A stretch of DNA of 31,202 bases from an uncultured Treponema sp. (GTDB lineage: Bacteria; Spirochaetota; Spirochaetia; Treponematales; Treponemataceae): the NCBI GenBank assembly GCA_937902125.1, contig CALDIB010000056.1:1-31202 (forward strand), read 5' to 3'. Below are positions 6,829-15,103 of the stretch, in pieces. Positions within the stretch are counted from its first letter, which is position 1. Each line of letters starts with the position of its first letter. A model generated the notes under the pieces. It did not search any database. It was not told the origin of the DNA and saw only the letters and a list, made by a program, of their open reading frames with translations. Made by a program: the position numbers and the translations under genes.

Positions 6829-7940
6829 TTCAAACATTCAGCTCAACCATTCGCCGCAGAGAAATGGACGCTGTTCTTACTTGCATGGTGGACGAAAGAA
6901 TCGGCCCCGGCGAGTTGAACGCGCGCCTGATTCAAACGGCAAAAGAATTTTTCTCTTGCGCCGGCGCGGTGGCCTTAAGGTCTCCCGCGGCCGCGCTTAA
7001 ATACGCGCTCAAAGCCTTGTCTTTAGAGGCAGGAAGCGCCGTTATGCTCAGCGCTTTGGCTCCCTTGTGGCAGCGTTCCGTTGTGGAAGAATTGGGCTGC
7101 AAATGCCTTGTCTTGGACGTTCAAGAAGAAAACGCCCAAGTTTCGGCGGAAGCGGTTTCCCAGGGGATCCAAAAAGGCGGCCGCGCCCTTGTCTTGCGGG
7201 AAAGCCTGGGAATACTTCCCGACTTTGAGGCAATCTTGGCGCTGGGAATCCCAGTAATAGAAGACGTAAGCCAAAGCGCCGGAGGCTTTGTTCCCGAGGC
7301 CGCCCAAAGCGCGGGGGAGCAAAACGCCCAGACTCCAGCCCAAAAATCAGAGGCTGCGGAAGACGGCGCCGCCGCGGAAGTCAAGGGCAAAAAAGCCGGA
7401 ACTTTTGGAATCTATTCAATCTGCTCTTTGGAAGAGCGGGACGTAATCACGGCGGGCGGAGGAGCCTTGCTTATGGCGGCCGGCCGGCGGGATTGGCCAG
7501 TTCTAAAGTCTTTGGCCGAAAGCATTCCGTCAATAGAAATGCTTCCCGACATAAACGCGGCCTTGGCCTATGTTCAGATAAAGGAATTTGCCAGAAACGA
7601 AGCCAAGCGCAAGGAGCTTTACGCCCTTTACAACCGTTCGATAATGTCAGGAAAAAACAAGGGCTTTGTTCGGGACGTGGAATTAAATTCAACGATTTGG
7701 GCCTTTCCCCTTTCGCTTAAAGGCGGCTTTAAGGACGTAAAGGCTTACGCGCAAAAAAAGGACATAGAAGTTCGCTTGGCTTTTGAAGATTCGATAATAG
7801 CGGCCAAGGCCGAGGAATTGGGCGGAGAATGCAAGGCTGCCAAGGCGCTTGCCTTGAGGACGGCTGTGTTCCCCCTTTATCCCCGCCTTAACAAAAGCCA
7901 AATAGAAAAAATTTCAAAAGTCTTGGTGACCCTTCCGTAA
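6825..7940 (+). CDS. DegT/DnrJ/EryC1-like aminotransferase homologue, probably non-catalytic
   Basis: 371 aa. The overall pattern is that of the DegT fold-type I PLP family: an N-terminal substrate helix, VALRSPAAALKYAL (where the family has SGTAAL), and VIEDVSQSAGG (about 147), matching the PLP-stacking VIEDAAQA region. The family's lysine block, normally SFxPTKNLTTGEGG, reads YSICSLEERDVITAGGGA here. Aligned from the GG end, the Schiff-base Lys is replaced by Arg or falls in an EER run, so ordinary transamination is unlikely. An Ala/Gln/Glu-rich insert (about residues 160-187) interrupts the domain just before that site. The gene overlaps cheW and nadK by a few bases each. I recall treponemal relatives annotated as spore-coat polysaccharide proteins; the true role is unknown. 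Confidence 0.7.
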   Translation: MIQTFSSTIRRREMDAVLTCMVDERIGPGELNARLIQTAKEFFSCAGAVALRSPAAALKYALKALSLEAGSAVMLSALAPLWQRSVVEELGCKCLVLDVQEENAQVSAEAVSQGIQKGGRALVLRESLGILPDFEAILALGIPVIEDVSQSAGGFVPEAAQSAGEQNAQTPAQKSEAAEDGAAAEVKGKKAGTFGIYSICSLEERDVITAGGGALLMAAGRRDWPVLKSLAESIPSIEMLPDINAALAYVQIKEFARNEAKRKELYALYNRSIMSGKNKGFVRDVELNSTIWAFPLSLKGGFKDVKAYAQKKDIEVRLAFEDSIIAAKAEELGGECKAAKALALRTAVFPLYPRLNKSQIEKISKVLVTLP

Positions 7941-8794
7941 TGAAAAAATGCCTTATTGTCGTGAACACAGATAAAGCGTCCTCCGAGATGCTGGGAATCG
8001 AAACCGCCGCCTTTCTAAAGGGGCGGGGGGTGGATTGCGCTTTTTTGGACTTTAACGGCGAGGCCCAAGACTGCGATTGGAAAAGTTTTGACTTTGTGAT
8101 TACCCTTGGCGGCGACGGAACGGTTTTGTTCGCGGCGCGGGGGGCGGCCCAACATTCCATTCCCGTGTTTCCTGTAAACCTTGGAGAGTTTGGCTTTATA
8201 GCCGGAGTCCAGCCTGAGGAATGGGAAGATTCGCTGGAATTGTTTTTGCGGGGCCAAATGAAGACCGTCCGCCGCACCATGCTTTTTGCCCAAATTTTTA
8301 GAAACGGAAAGGCGGCGGCTTCTTATCAAGCCCTAAACGACATTGTAATCAGCGCCAAAAGCGCGGCCAAAACAATTTCCATGGACATTCGGGTTAACGA
8401 AACGCCTTTGGGCCGCTTTAAGTCTGACGGCGCCATTGTCTCAAGCCCCACCGGAAGCACGGCTTATTCGGCCAGCGCGGGCGGCCCCATTGTAGGCCCG
8501 GATTTGGACGCGCTTGTTCTTACGCCTTTAAATTCTTTTTCTTTGAGCGCCCGGCCAATCGTGTTTTCCACCAAGGCCGTCTTGAGCGCCACAATAATTC
8601 CGTCAAGAAACCATGACGCGATCCTTACGGTTGACGGGCAGGAGCCGGTTGACTTGAAGGACGGCGACGAAATACGAATAAAAAAGTCGGAGCATGACGC
8701 GATTTTGGCAGGAACTTCCGTAGAAAAATTTTATAACGCGCTCCGAAACAAATTGAATTGGTCTGGCGGACCAAACGGAGGCTCTCATGCTTGA
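7940..8794 (+). CDS. nadK: NAD kinase
   Basis: 284 aa, near the usual length. It phosphorylates NAD+ to NADP+ in the cytosol. The GGDGT motif is at residues 57-61 (FVITLGGDGTVLFAA), followed by NLGEFGFIA. The second conserved block, SDGAIVSSPTGSTAYSAS, is followed by GGPIV (about 165-190), and LTVDGQEP is near the C-terminus. The ATG at 7940 shares its A with the stop of the preceding gene (TAATG). The 3' end overlaps recN by 8 nt. Tight overlaps on both sides show translational coupling in the cheW operon. Confidence 0.96.
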   Translation: MKKCLIVVNTDKASSEMLGIETAAFLKGRGVDCAFLDFNGEAQDCDWKSFDFVITLGGDGTVLFAARGAAQHSIPVFPVNLGEFGFIAGVQPEEWEDSLELFLRGQMKTVRRTMLFAQIFRNGKAAASYQALNDIVISAKSAAKTISMDIRVNETPLGRFKSDGAIVSSPTGSTAYSASAGGPIVGPDLDALVLTPLNSFSLSARPIVFSTKAVLSATIIPSRNHDAILTVDGQEPVDLKDGDEIRIKKSEHDAILAGTSVEKFYNALRNKLNWSGGPNGGSHA

Positions 8795-10538
8795 ATCCTT
8801 AAAGATTAAGGACTTTGCCTTAATAGATTCCTCTTCGGTGGAATTTTCAAAAGGCTTTTCCGTTCTTTCCGGCGAAACAGGCGCGGGAAAGTCAATCCTC
8901 ATCGGGGCCATTTCCTTTTTGCTTGGAGGAAAGGCCGGCGCCGAGTCCATAAGGGCGGGCTGCCAAGAGGCCAGCGTTTCAGGGGTTTGGAGCCTTCCTC
9001 CAAAAAGCAAGGAAGACAGGGACCTTTCCCTTGACGCAGAGGAGGAGCCCCAAAGCGCCCGGGAATGGCTTAGCCAGCGGGGAATCGAAGACGAGGACGG
9101 ACAAATAATTTTGCGCCGCGTCATAAGGGCCGGCGGAAAAAGCGGCGCCTGGATTCAAGGAACTCCCGTGCCCCGCGCCGACTTGGCCAAATTCAGCGAA
9201 TTTTTAATTGACATTCACGGCCAGCACGAGCACCAGTCATTGATGCGGCAGCCGGAGCACAGAAAATTTTTGGACAGCTACTGCGGCGTTACGGAAGAAG
9301 TTTCCGCCTTTACAAAAATTTACGCCGCGCTTGTGGAAAAGCGCAAGGCCTTGGACGCTTTGTCTTCCAGCGGGGCCGAGCGGGAAAGAAGAATCGACTG
9401 GCTTAAATTTTCGATTCAAGAAATTGAGGAGGCGAAGCTTAAGGCCGGAGAGGACGAAGAGCTTTCCGCCGAAGAGTCAAGGCTTTTGAGCTTTGAAAAG
9501 CTTTATTCCGAAGTCCAAAGCGTGAACGAAATTTTTTCAGGGGAAGAAGGCGGCGTTGAGGCCTTGCTAAAGCGGCTGAGGTCTTCCAGCGAGCGCGCGG
9601 CCGGCCTTGACAAGTCCCTTTCTGAACTGGACGGCCGGGTTCAAAACGTTTTTTACGAAATTTCAGACTTGAGCCAAAGCTTTAGGTCTTATCAAAATTC
9701 TTTGGTCTTTGACCCGGCCCGCTTGGAGGAAGTTCAGGCACGGCTTGACTTGATTTACAAGCTTAAGAAAAAATACGCTTCTTCCACGTCTTCGCCCTTG
9801 TCGGCGGTCTTTGACTATTTGGCGCAGGCTAAAGCCGAACTTGAAAGCCTTGACTCTTCCTCTGTGAGCAAGGAAGGCCTTGAAAAGGAAATCGCCGCCC
9901 TTGAGCGCCAGGTTTACGAGGCCGCAAAATCTATTTCCGCCAAAAGAAGGGCCGGCGGCGAAAAAATGTCCGCGCAAATCGAAGCGGTTTTGCAAAAGCT
10001 TGGCATGTCCGGAACAAAATTCAGCGTCAGCATAAGCCAAAAGGCCGGCGACGCGGCGCTCCAAAAGTGCGGACCCTACGGAATGGACGACATTGAATTT
10101 TTGATTTCCGCAAACCCCGGCTCGCCCATGGCAAGCCTTTCAAAAATCGCCAGCGGAGGTGAATTGAGCCGCGTCATGCTGGCGCTAAAGACAGTGTTTG
10201 CCCAAAGCGACAAGGTTCCCACTTTGATTTTTGACGAAATCGACACTGGAATTGGCGGCGAAGTCGCAGTGGCGGTGGGGGAGCACATGAAAAAATTGGC
10301 GAAAAATCGTCAAATTTTATGCATTACCCATCTAGCGAGCATCGCTGTTTTTGCCGATAATCAAATTAGGATACAAAAGTCTGTCGAGGGCGGAATTATG
10401 AAAACCCGCGCGGCTCCTGTTTTGGGAGAAGAGCGGGTGGCCGAAATCGCCCGAATGCTTTCAGGAGACCAGAATACGCCTGAGTCCTTGGAGCACGCCA
10501 GAAGCATGTTGAAAAAATACGCGGTTCTTCCTGCATAG
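8787..10538 (+). CDS. recN: DNA repair protein RecN
   Basis: 583 aa, slightly longer than E. coli RecN (553). It is an SMC-like ATPase acting at double-strand breaks. Walker A is GETGAGKS (residues 29-36), then the zone with DIHGQHEHQSLM, a long coiled coil (about 190-390), the ABC signature IASGGELSRVMLALK and Walker B PTLIFDEIDTGIGGEVA, ending with CITHLASIA. Relative to typical RecN it has an acidic insert around residues 70-90 (SKEDRDLSLDAEEEPQSARE). The ATG lies inside the nadK end. The next gene follows after 18 nt. Confidence 0.96.
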   Translation: MLESLKIKDFALIDSSSVEFSKGFSVLSGETGAGKSILIGAISFLLGGKAGAESIRAGCQEASVSGVWSLPPKSKEDRDLSLDAEEEPQSAREWLSQRGIEDEDGQIILRRVIRAGGKSGAWIQGTPVPRADLAKFSEFLIDIHGQHEHQSLMRQPEHRKFLDSYCGVTEEVSAFTKIYAALVEKRKALDALSSSGAERERRIDWLKFSIQEIEEAKLKAGEDEELSAEESRLLSFEKLYSEVQSVNEIFSGEEGGVEALLKRLRSSSERAAGLDKSLSELDGRVQNVFYEISDLSQSFRSYQNSLVFDPARLEEVQARLDLIYKLKKKYASSTSSPLSAVFDYLAQAKAELESLDSSSVSKEGLEKEIAALERQVYEAAKSISAKRRAGGEKMSAQIEAVLQKLGMSGTKFSVSISQKAGDAALQKCGPYGMDDIEFLISANPGSPMASLSKIASGGELSRVMLALKTVFAQSDKVPTLIFDEIDTGIGGEVAVAVGEHMKKLAKNRQILCITHLASIAVFADNQIRIQKSVEGGIMKTRAAPVLGEERVAEIARMLSGDQNTPESLEHARSMLKKYAVLPA

Positions 10539-10556
10539 GCAAAACGGGGGCATAAG

Positions 10557-11360
10557 ATGGCGAAAATTACAAACGAAGACCGAGAACTTTTTAAGAAAGA
10601 GTCCAAGCAATACGAGGACTTGATTAAGGCCGAACTTGAAAAAGAAAAGGAAATGCTCGCAGTCATAAAAGGCGATCCTGTTGGCGTTGAATACAAAAAA
10701 ATGATTTTGGCCGAAAAAATGATTTACATAGCCTCCTTGTATAACGCCATCAACAGCGCTTCCGTAAAAATCTTGGAAGTCAAGAACAACGACGCTTTGA
10801 ACGAAGGTCGAAAAATTCTTTACAAGGCAATCATTTATCTTGAGGAAATTGTTTCAAACATAATCAACGCGGCTCCCGGCGATTTGAGCGACAAAATGGA
10901 AGCCATCGCCAACACGCCCCTTGAAAAGCGCTATTATTTGGTCAGAAAATTGGGCTTGGCCATTCAAATGATTATCGACGCTTTTGGCGACAACTCAAAG
11001 TGGAAGTGGTCTTTTGTTGAATTGGAAGGCCGCTTTGCCGTGGTCGCCAAAAATCTCTACGATTTTAAGAATTACATCAAGGCCTACTTTGATCCCGGAA
11101 ATCCTGACAACGAAAATTCAATTTTATACATCAGATTGATTAAGCAGCTTTTGGACAAGTCGGCCAACGCCTACCGCGACAAATACGAGCTTTCAAGCCG
11201 CCGCCTTGACGACATGAAGGCCGCCATAAACTTTTTGCTTGCCTTGCGCCGAGTGAGCGTGGCCTTAAGCGAAAGCGCGGAATCCGAGGAACTTAAGAAA
11301 AAGGCCGTTACTTGGAAGGAAAAAATGGAAGCCGACCAAAAGGCTGGAAAGTCAAATTAA
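10557..11360 (+). CDS. Conserved helical protein of unknown function
   Basis: 267 aa. I do not recognise a family. The protein is soluble, rich in Lys and Glu, and predicted nearly all alpha-helical. It has an N-terminal coiled-coil stretch (residues 8-45), no Cys, no signal peptide and no membrane segment. Segments such as LAEKMIYIASLYNAINSAS (about 52-70) and the repeated long helices suggest a helical bundle, perhaps a scaffold. It starts 18 nt after recN with a G-rich site (GGGGGCATAAG) before ATG 10557, and a strong terminator follows directly, so it is the last gene of the cheW operon. The same position downstream of recN seems, from memory, to be kept in other treponemes. Confidence 0.75.
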   Translation: MAKITNEDRELFKKESKQYEDLIKAELEKEKEMLAVIKGDPVGVEYKKMILAEKMIYIASLYNAINSASVKILEVKNNDALNEGRKILYKAIIYLEEIVSNIINAAPGDLSDKMEAIANTPLEKRYYLVRKLGLAIQMIIDAFGDNSKWKWSFVELEGRFAVVAKNLYDFKNYIKAYFDPGNPDNENSILYIRLIKQLLDKSANAYRDKYELSSRRLDDMKAAINFLLALRRVSVALSESAESEELKKKAVTWKEKMEADQKAGKSN

Positions 11361-11361
11361 A

Positions 11362-11393
11362 AAAATCGGCGGAGAAATCCGCCGATTTTTTTT
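11362..11393. terminator. Bidirectional terminator between convergent operons
   Basis: AAATCGGCGGA pairs with TCCGCCGATTT around GAAA and is flanked by A-run and T-run on both sides, so it can stop the cheW-recN transcript on the plus strand and the rnf transcript on the minus strand. It touches the rnfB stop codon. Confidence 0.92.
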
Positions 11394-12195
11394 AGGCAAA
11401 AATACGGGCGGCAAGGACTTTTGTCGGACAGCCTTCCACGCACTTTAAGCAAGCCGAACACTTTTGATAGTCAATCTCAGGTATTCCGTTCACAAGCTTT
11501 AGCGCGCCGGCCTCGCAGGATTTTTCGCACTTTCCGCACTTGATGCAGGCGTTCTTGCAATTTTTAAGAATCGCGGGCTTGTTGTCGCTTCTGTTTTGGC
11601 AAAGGGCCACAGGGCCTTTTGTTTCCACAGGATAAAGGCGAATGAGTTTTTTGGGACAAGCCTTTACGCAAGAGCCGCAACCCGTGCAGTTGGCCAAATC
11701 GATTTTTGGAAGTCCGTCCTCGCCGATGACTATTCCGCCAAATTCGCAGGCGGCCGCGCAGTCTCCAAAGCCCGCGCATCCAAAGGCGCAGAGCTTTGTT
11801 CCGTTTATGGCCTGGCAAGCGGCGGCGCAAGTTTCAACGCCCTTGTATTCGCCGCGGGGCTTCGCGCAATCCTTTGTTCCCCGGCACAAAAGGACGGCGG
11901 CCTTTTTTTGCGCGCTGACGGTCACGCCCAAAACCTTTGAAAGCTTTTCGGCCACTTCCGCGCCGCCGGCCGAGCACAGGTTGGGAGCCACTTTTCCTTC
12001 GGCCACAGCCTTGGCGTATCCGTCGCAGCCGGCAAAACCGCAGCCTCCGCAGTTGGCGCCGGGAAGCTGTTCCCTAACGTCAAGTTCCTTTTGGTTCACA
12101 GGAACCGCGAATATTTTCTTAAAAAGTCCCAGCAATAGTCCCAGCAAAAAGGCTATCGCAAAAGAAACCGCTATTGTAGTTAAAATTGTGTTCAT
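11392..12195 (-). CDS. rnfB: Rnf complex subunit B (ferredoxin-entry Fe-S protein)
   Basis: 267 aa from ATG 12195. The open frame extends upstream to 12309, but GGAG lies just before 12195 and the membrane helix starts there. RnfB takes electrons from reduced ferredoxin. One N-terminal helix (residues 3-25) is followed by the [4Fe-4S] motif CGGCGFAGC, then a CAFGCAGFGDC cluster region, and two ferredoxin-type sets CTGCGSCVKACP and CIKCGKCEKSC, ending with CSACLKCVEGCP. This is the extended type found in anaerobes. It is the last gene of rnfCDGEAB but is separated from rnfA by 190 nt holding a repeat, whereas all other junctions overlap. Confidence 0.95.
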   Translation of the reverse strand: MNTILTTIAVSFAIAFLLGLLLGLFKKIFAVPVNQKELDVREQLPGANCGGCGFAGCDGYAKAVAEGKVAPNLCSAGGAEVAEKLSKVLGVTVSAQKKAAVLLCRGTKDCAKPRGEYKGVETCAAACQAINGTKLCAFGCAGFGDCAAACEFGGIVIGEDGLPKIDLANCTGCGSCVKACPKKLIRLYPVETKGPVALCQNRSDNKPAILKNCKNACIKCGKCEKSCEAGALKLVNGIPEIDYQKCSACLKCVEGCPTKVLAARIFA

Positions 12196-12385
12196 GTTTT
12201 TTTTCTCCACAAATACCGCTGTCCGCGCGCGCCAGTTGGCAAGCGGCGGACGTTGCGGCTTATTGCCCAGCGCTCGTGAGAGCGCAAGTAAATAGTTTCC
12301 ACTTTGCAAAACGGCGGGCTTGCCCGACCGTATGCGGCAATCAAAAAGTTTTGGGCCTGCCGCAGTTTATTTTTGCCGCTCTCCC
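12196..12385. repeat. Hairpin element inserted between rnfA and rnfB
   Basis: This 190-nt gap interrupts an otherwise overlapping operon. On the minus strand it contains the family core: GTTTTGCAAAGTGGAAACTA, a hairpin GCGCTC/GAGCGC and GGGCAAT (12260-12313 overall), flanked by GGGC/GCCC and GCGGC/GCCGC stems. The rnfB ribosome site lies at its downstream edge. No reading frame of note. Confidence 0.7.
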
Positions 12386-12961
12386 TTAAATAAGGCCTTT
12401 AAAGCCCATGAACGAAAGGGCCAAAAGCGACGTGGCCAAAAAGAGGCCGGAATTTCCCTTTAGGAATTTTGGAAGCGCCGACGTTCTAAGGCGTTCCCGA
12501 ATTCCCGCCATAATCACCATTGAAAGCAAAAAGCCGCCCGCGCTGCCCAAGGCGTAAACTATGGACTGGGCGTAATTGTAGTTTTTGCTGATGCAGTTGA
12601 GCGTGATGGCCAAAACCGCGCAGTTTGTGGTGATGAGCGCCAAGTAAACGCCCATGGCGCTGTAGAGCGCCGGAGAAGACTTTTTAAGGTAAAATTCAAC
12701 CAACTGAACCAAAGAGGCGATTACCAAGATAAAAATCAAGGTCTGCAAAAATTGCAGCTTTAGCGGAACCAAGACGCAATAGTAAATGGGGTAGGTGGCC
12801 GCAGTCGCCAACAGGATTACAAAAGAAGTGGCGATTCCCATGCCGGCGGACTTTCCTGTGTCGCTGGTCATTCCCATAAAGGGACAGAGGGCAAGGTATT
12901 GAACCAAAATCACGTTGTCAACGAGCATGGCCTTTAGAAATATTTTCAGCAATTCGTTCAT
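12386..12961 (-). CDS. rnfA: Rnf complex subunit A
   Basis: 191 aa, the usual size. It is an integral inner-membrane subunit with six helices that, with RnfE, holds a buried iron-sulfur site and forms the ion path. The conserved half-helix motifs are present: NVILVQYLALCPFMG (about 16-30), with the cluster Cys at 26, and the symmetric YLALITTNCAVL (about 105-116), with the second Cys. The start overlaps the rnfE stop by 4 nt. The RnfA/RnfE/NqrD/NqrE family is clear; assignment to A rests on order and on the NELLKIFLKAMLVDNV start. Confidence 0.95.
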   Translation of the reverse strand: MNELLKIFLKAMLVDNVILVQYLALCPFMGMTSDTGKSAGMGIATSFVILLATAATYPIYYCVLVPLKLQFLQTLIFILVIASLVQLVEFYLKKSSPALYSAMGVYLALITTNCAVLAITLNCISKNYNYAQSIVYALGSAGGFLLSMVIMAGIRERLRTSALPKFLKGNSGLFLATSLLALSFMGFKGLI

Positions 12962-13605
12962 TCGTCAGCTCCTTTTGAATCGGCCGCCTTTTTGTCGCAG
13001 GAAGCTTTGTTTTTTTTGCCCTTCATTTCAGAAAGGCCCAAGGTCACGGCAATCATTATTCCAAACACAAAGAAGCCGCCCGGCGCTCCGCTAAAAAAGC
13101 CGATCGCGTTTTCTTCGGCAAAAACCGCGCGGCCAAAAATCTTTCCGCTTCCCAAAAGTTCGCGTACAAAGGAGATGGCCACCAAAACCCAAGTGTAGCC
13201 GATTCCCATTCCCAGCGCGTCCAAAATCGCCAGTCCCGTGTTGTTCTTTGACGAGAAGGCTTCCACGCGGCCCATGATGATGCAGTTGACTACAATCAAT
13301 GGGATAAAAACTCCCAGCGAGTCGCTCAAGGCCGGAAGGTAGGCTTGCAAAAGCAGCTGGACAATCGTGGTGAAGGCCGCGATTACGATGATGAAAACCG
13401 GCAGTCTTATGGCCGACGGAATCAACTTCCTAAAAAGGCTTATGATTATTTCGCTCATCAAAAGAACAAAGGTCATGCTCAAGCCCATTCCCAAGCCGTT
13501 GAAAACGCTGGTGGTCACGGCGAGAGACGAGCAAAGGCCTATTGACAAAACCAAAAGGGGGTTTTCTTTTATGATGCCGTTGGCGAATGTTTTTAGCGCG
13601 CTCAT
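12958..13605 (-). CDS. rnfE: Rnf complex subunit E
   Basis: 215 aa. It is a membrane subunit paralogous to RnfA. Diagnostic stretches are FANGIIKENPLLVLSIGLCSSLAVT (reported here in two parts: FANGIIKENPLLV and LSIGLCSSLAVT), and PLIVVNCIIMGRVEAF with the second conserved Cys. About six helices are followed by a Lys-rich cytoplasmic tail (last 20 residues, KGKKNKASCDKKAADSKG). Four-nt overlaps join it to rnfG upstream and rnfA downstream. Confidence 0.95.
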   Translation of the reverse strand: MSALKTFANGIIKENPLLVLSIGLCSSLAVTTSVFNGLGMGLSMTFVLLMSEIIISLFRKLIPSAIRLPVFIIVIAAFTTIVQLLLQAYLPALSDSLGVFIPLIVVNCIIMGRVEAFSSKNNTGLAILDALGMGIGYTWVLVAISFVRELLGSGKIFGRAVFAEENAIGFFSGAPGGFFVFGIMIAVTLGLSEMKGKKNKASCDKKAADSKGADE

Positions 13606-14180
13606 TTGCTTCCTCCCGCAAGATGATTTTGAACTACGGCCGCCGCGTTGGAAATCAAGGCTCCCATGGTCGTTGAAGTGATTGTGGCGCCTGAGATGGC
13701 TTCGTAGTCGCTTCCAAGAACCAAGGGGCTTTTGGCGCTGACTCCGGCAAACTGGCCGTAGAAGGTGCTTCCCTTTGAGTTCTTGTAATTGGGGTCGGCG
13801 GCCTTTTGTCCAAAGCCCGGCGAGTCCGACGTTGAAAGAATGTGGACGCCCGCGATTTTTAGGTCAGGCAAAAAGCCCGCGATTACCGTGGAACTTTCGT
13901 ATGTGGGGCCTGTGGTCTTCACCGCGAAGCCCAAAAGGTCCTTTCCCTTCAGCGCCTTGTAAAAGGAATCGATTGAGGCGCTGGGGCTTGGATTTTCAAA
14001 GGCTTGAATTTTTTCAAAGCCGTCCGCGTCGGGAAAAATCATTTTCAGCGCCTCGCTTTCTTTTTCAAGCGCGATTCGCTCGATTACAGGCGCGGTGAAA
14101 TTGTTCACCAATGCCAAGGCGAAGCAAGCCGCCGCCGCGTAAAGGGCAAGAATGACGCCCAGCTTTAAGGTTTCTTTCAT
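13602..14180 (-). CDS. rnfG: Rnf complex subunit G (covalent flavoprotein)
   Basis: 192 aa. RnfG carries covalently bound FMN on the outer face of the membrane. One N-terminal helix (residues 6-27) anchors it. The FMN-binding motif is AISGATITSTTM near residue 165, where the Thr of SGAT is the attachment site in this family. An FGQKAADPNY segment and an FAGVSAKSPLV segment precede it. It overlaps rnfD and rnfE by 4 nt each. Length is typical for RnfG of anaerobes. Confidence 0.94.
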   Translation of the reverse strand: MKETLKLGVILALYAAAACFALALVNNFTAPVIERIALEKESEALKMIFPDADGFEKIQAFENPSPSASIDSFYKALKGKDLLGFAVKTTGPTYESSTVIAGFLPDLKIAGVHILSTSDSPGFGQKAADPNYKNSKGSTFYGQFAGVSAKSPLVLGSDYEAISGATITSTTMGALISNAAAVVQNHLAGGSK

Positions 14181-15103
14181 TTGGCGCCTCCTTCTTTTTT
14201 ATAGCCGTATTTTCGCGGCGCGAGTTTGTTCAAGAAGGGAACGACGGAATTCATAATCAAAATTGAGAACATCACGCCTTCCGGGTAGCCGCCGAATTTT
14301 CTGATTAAGAAAGTTATCAAGCCGCAGCCCGCTCCAAAAATCATTCGGCCAGGCGCGGTCACGGGGCTTGTGGCGTAGTCGGTGGCCATGAAGACGGCTC
14401 CAAAAACCAAGCCGCCGGAAAGCAAGTGGGCCAAAAGGTCGCCGCCGGAAATCCATGTCAAAAGCGCGAATGTTCCAATCATAAAGGCCGGCGTCTTCCA
14501 GTCTATGATTCTAGCAGCCAAAAGAAAAACGGCTGAAATCAAGATTAGGAGGATTGAGCTTTCGCCGATGCAGCCCGCCTGCCGGCCAATAAAGAGTTCC
14601 CAGTAGTCAACGCCGGCCGCGCTTCCCTGCTTTAGCGCGGAAAGGATTGTGGCCGAACTTGTTGCGTCTGGAAGGGGGCTTGTCCATGAGGCTCCCATCG
14701 CGGCGGGAAAGCTTGCGAACAAAAAGGCGCGGCCTGTCAAGGCCGGATTCCAAACGTTGGAGCCAAGGCCGCCAAAAAACTGCTTGGCCACGATTATGGC
14801 GAAGACCGCTCCAAGGATTGTCTGCCAAAGGGGCAGGGATGGCGGCAGGGCCAAGGCCAGCAAAAGGCCTGTTATTACGGCCGAGCCGTCTTTGACCGTC
14901 TGCTTTTTTTTCGTCACTTTGTTGAAGAAAAATTCAGAGACGACCGCCGCGGCCACGCTGGCCAAAATTGTCAGAATGGCCGGGGTTCCAAAAAGAATGG
15001 AACCGTAGACCGCTTGTGGCAGCAAGGCCAAAACTACAGTCCACATTATGTGAGGCGTTTTTGTTCCGCTTGAAATGTGGGGAGAAGAAGAAAGCAACGT
15101 CAT
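14177..15103 (-). CDS. rnfD: Rnf complex subunit D (membrane flavoprotein)
   Basis: 308 aa. It is a polytopic membrane subunit with about eight to nine helices. The N-terminal SSPHISSGTKTPHIMW is typical of RnfD/NqrB. The flavin site, normally S/D-GAT, reads DATSSATILSALK (about residue 147-159); the Thr of SSAT is the probable FMN-linking residue, though the Gly is replaced by Ser. Conserved stretches NVWNPALTGRAFLF and FMATDYATSPVT follow. Overlaps of 4 nt link it to rnfC and rnfG. Confidence 0.94.
   Translation of the reverse strand: MTLLSSSPHISSGTKTPHIMWTVVLALLPQAVYGSILFGTPAILTILASVAAAVVSEFFFNKVTKKKQTVKDGSAVITGLLLALALPPSLPLWQTILGAVFAIIVAKQFFGGLGSNVWNPALTGRAFLFASFPAAMGASWTSPLPDATSSATILSALKQGSAAGVDYWELFIGRQAGCIGESSILLILISAVFLLAARIIDWKTPAFMIGTFALLTWISGGDLLAHLLSGGLVFGAVFMATDYATSPVTAPGRMIFGAGCGLITFLIRKFGGYPEGVMFSILIMNSVVPFLNKLAPRKYGYKKEGGAK

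Noticed and set aside
11392..12309. 305-aa version of RnfB
   Set aside because: The extra 38 residues come from the repeat between rnfA and rnfB; GGAG and the membrane helix fix the start at 12195.
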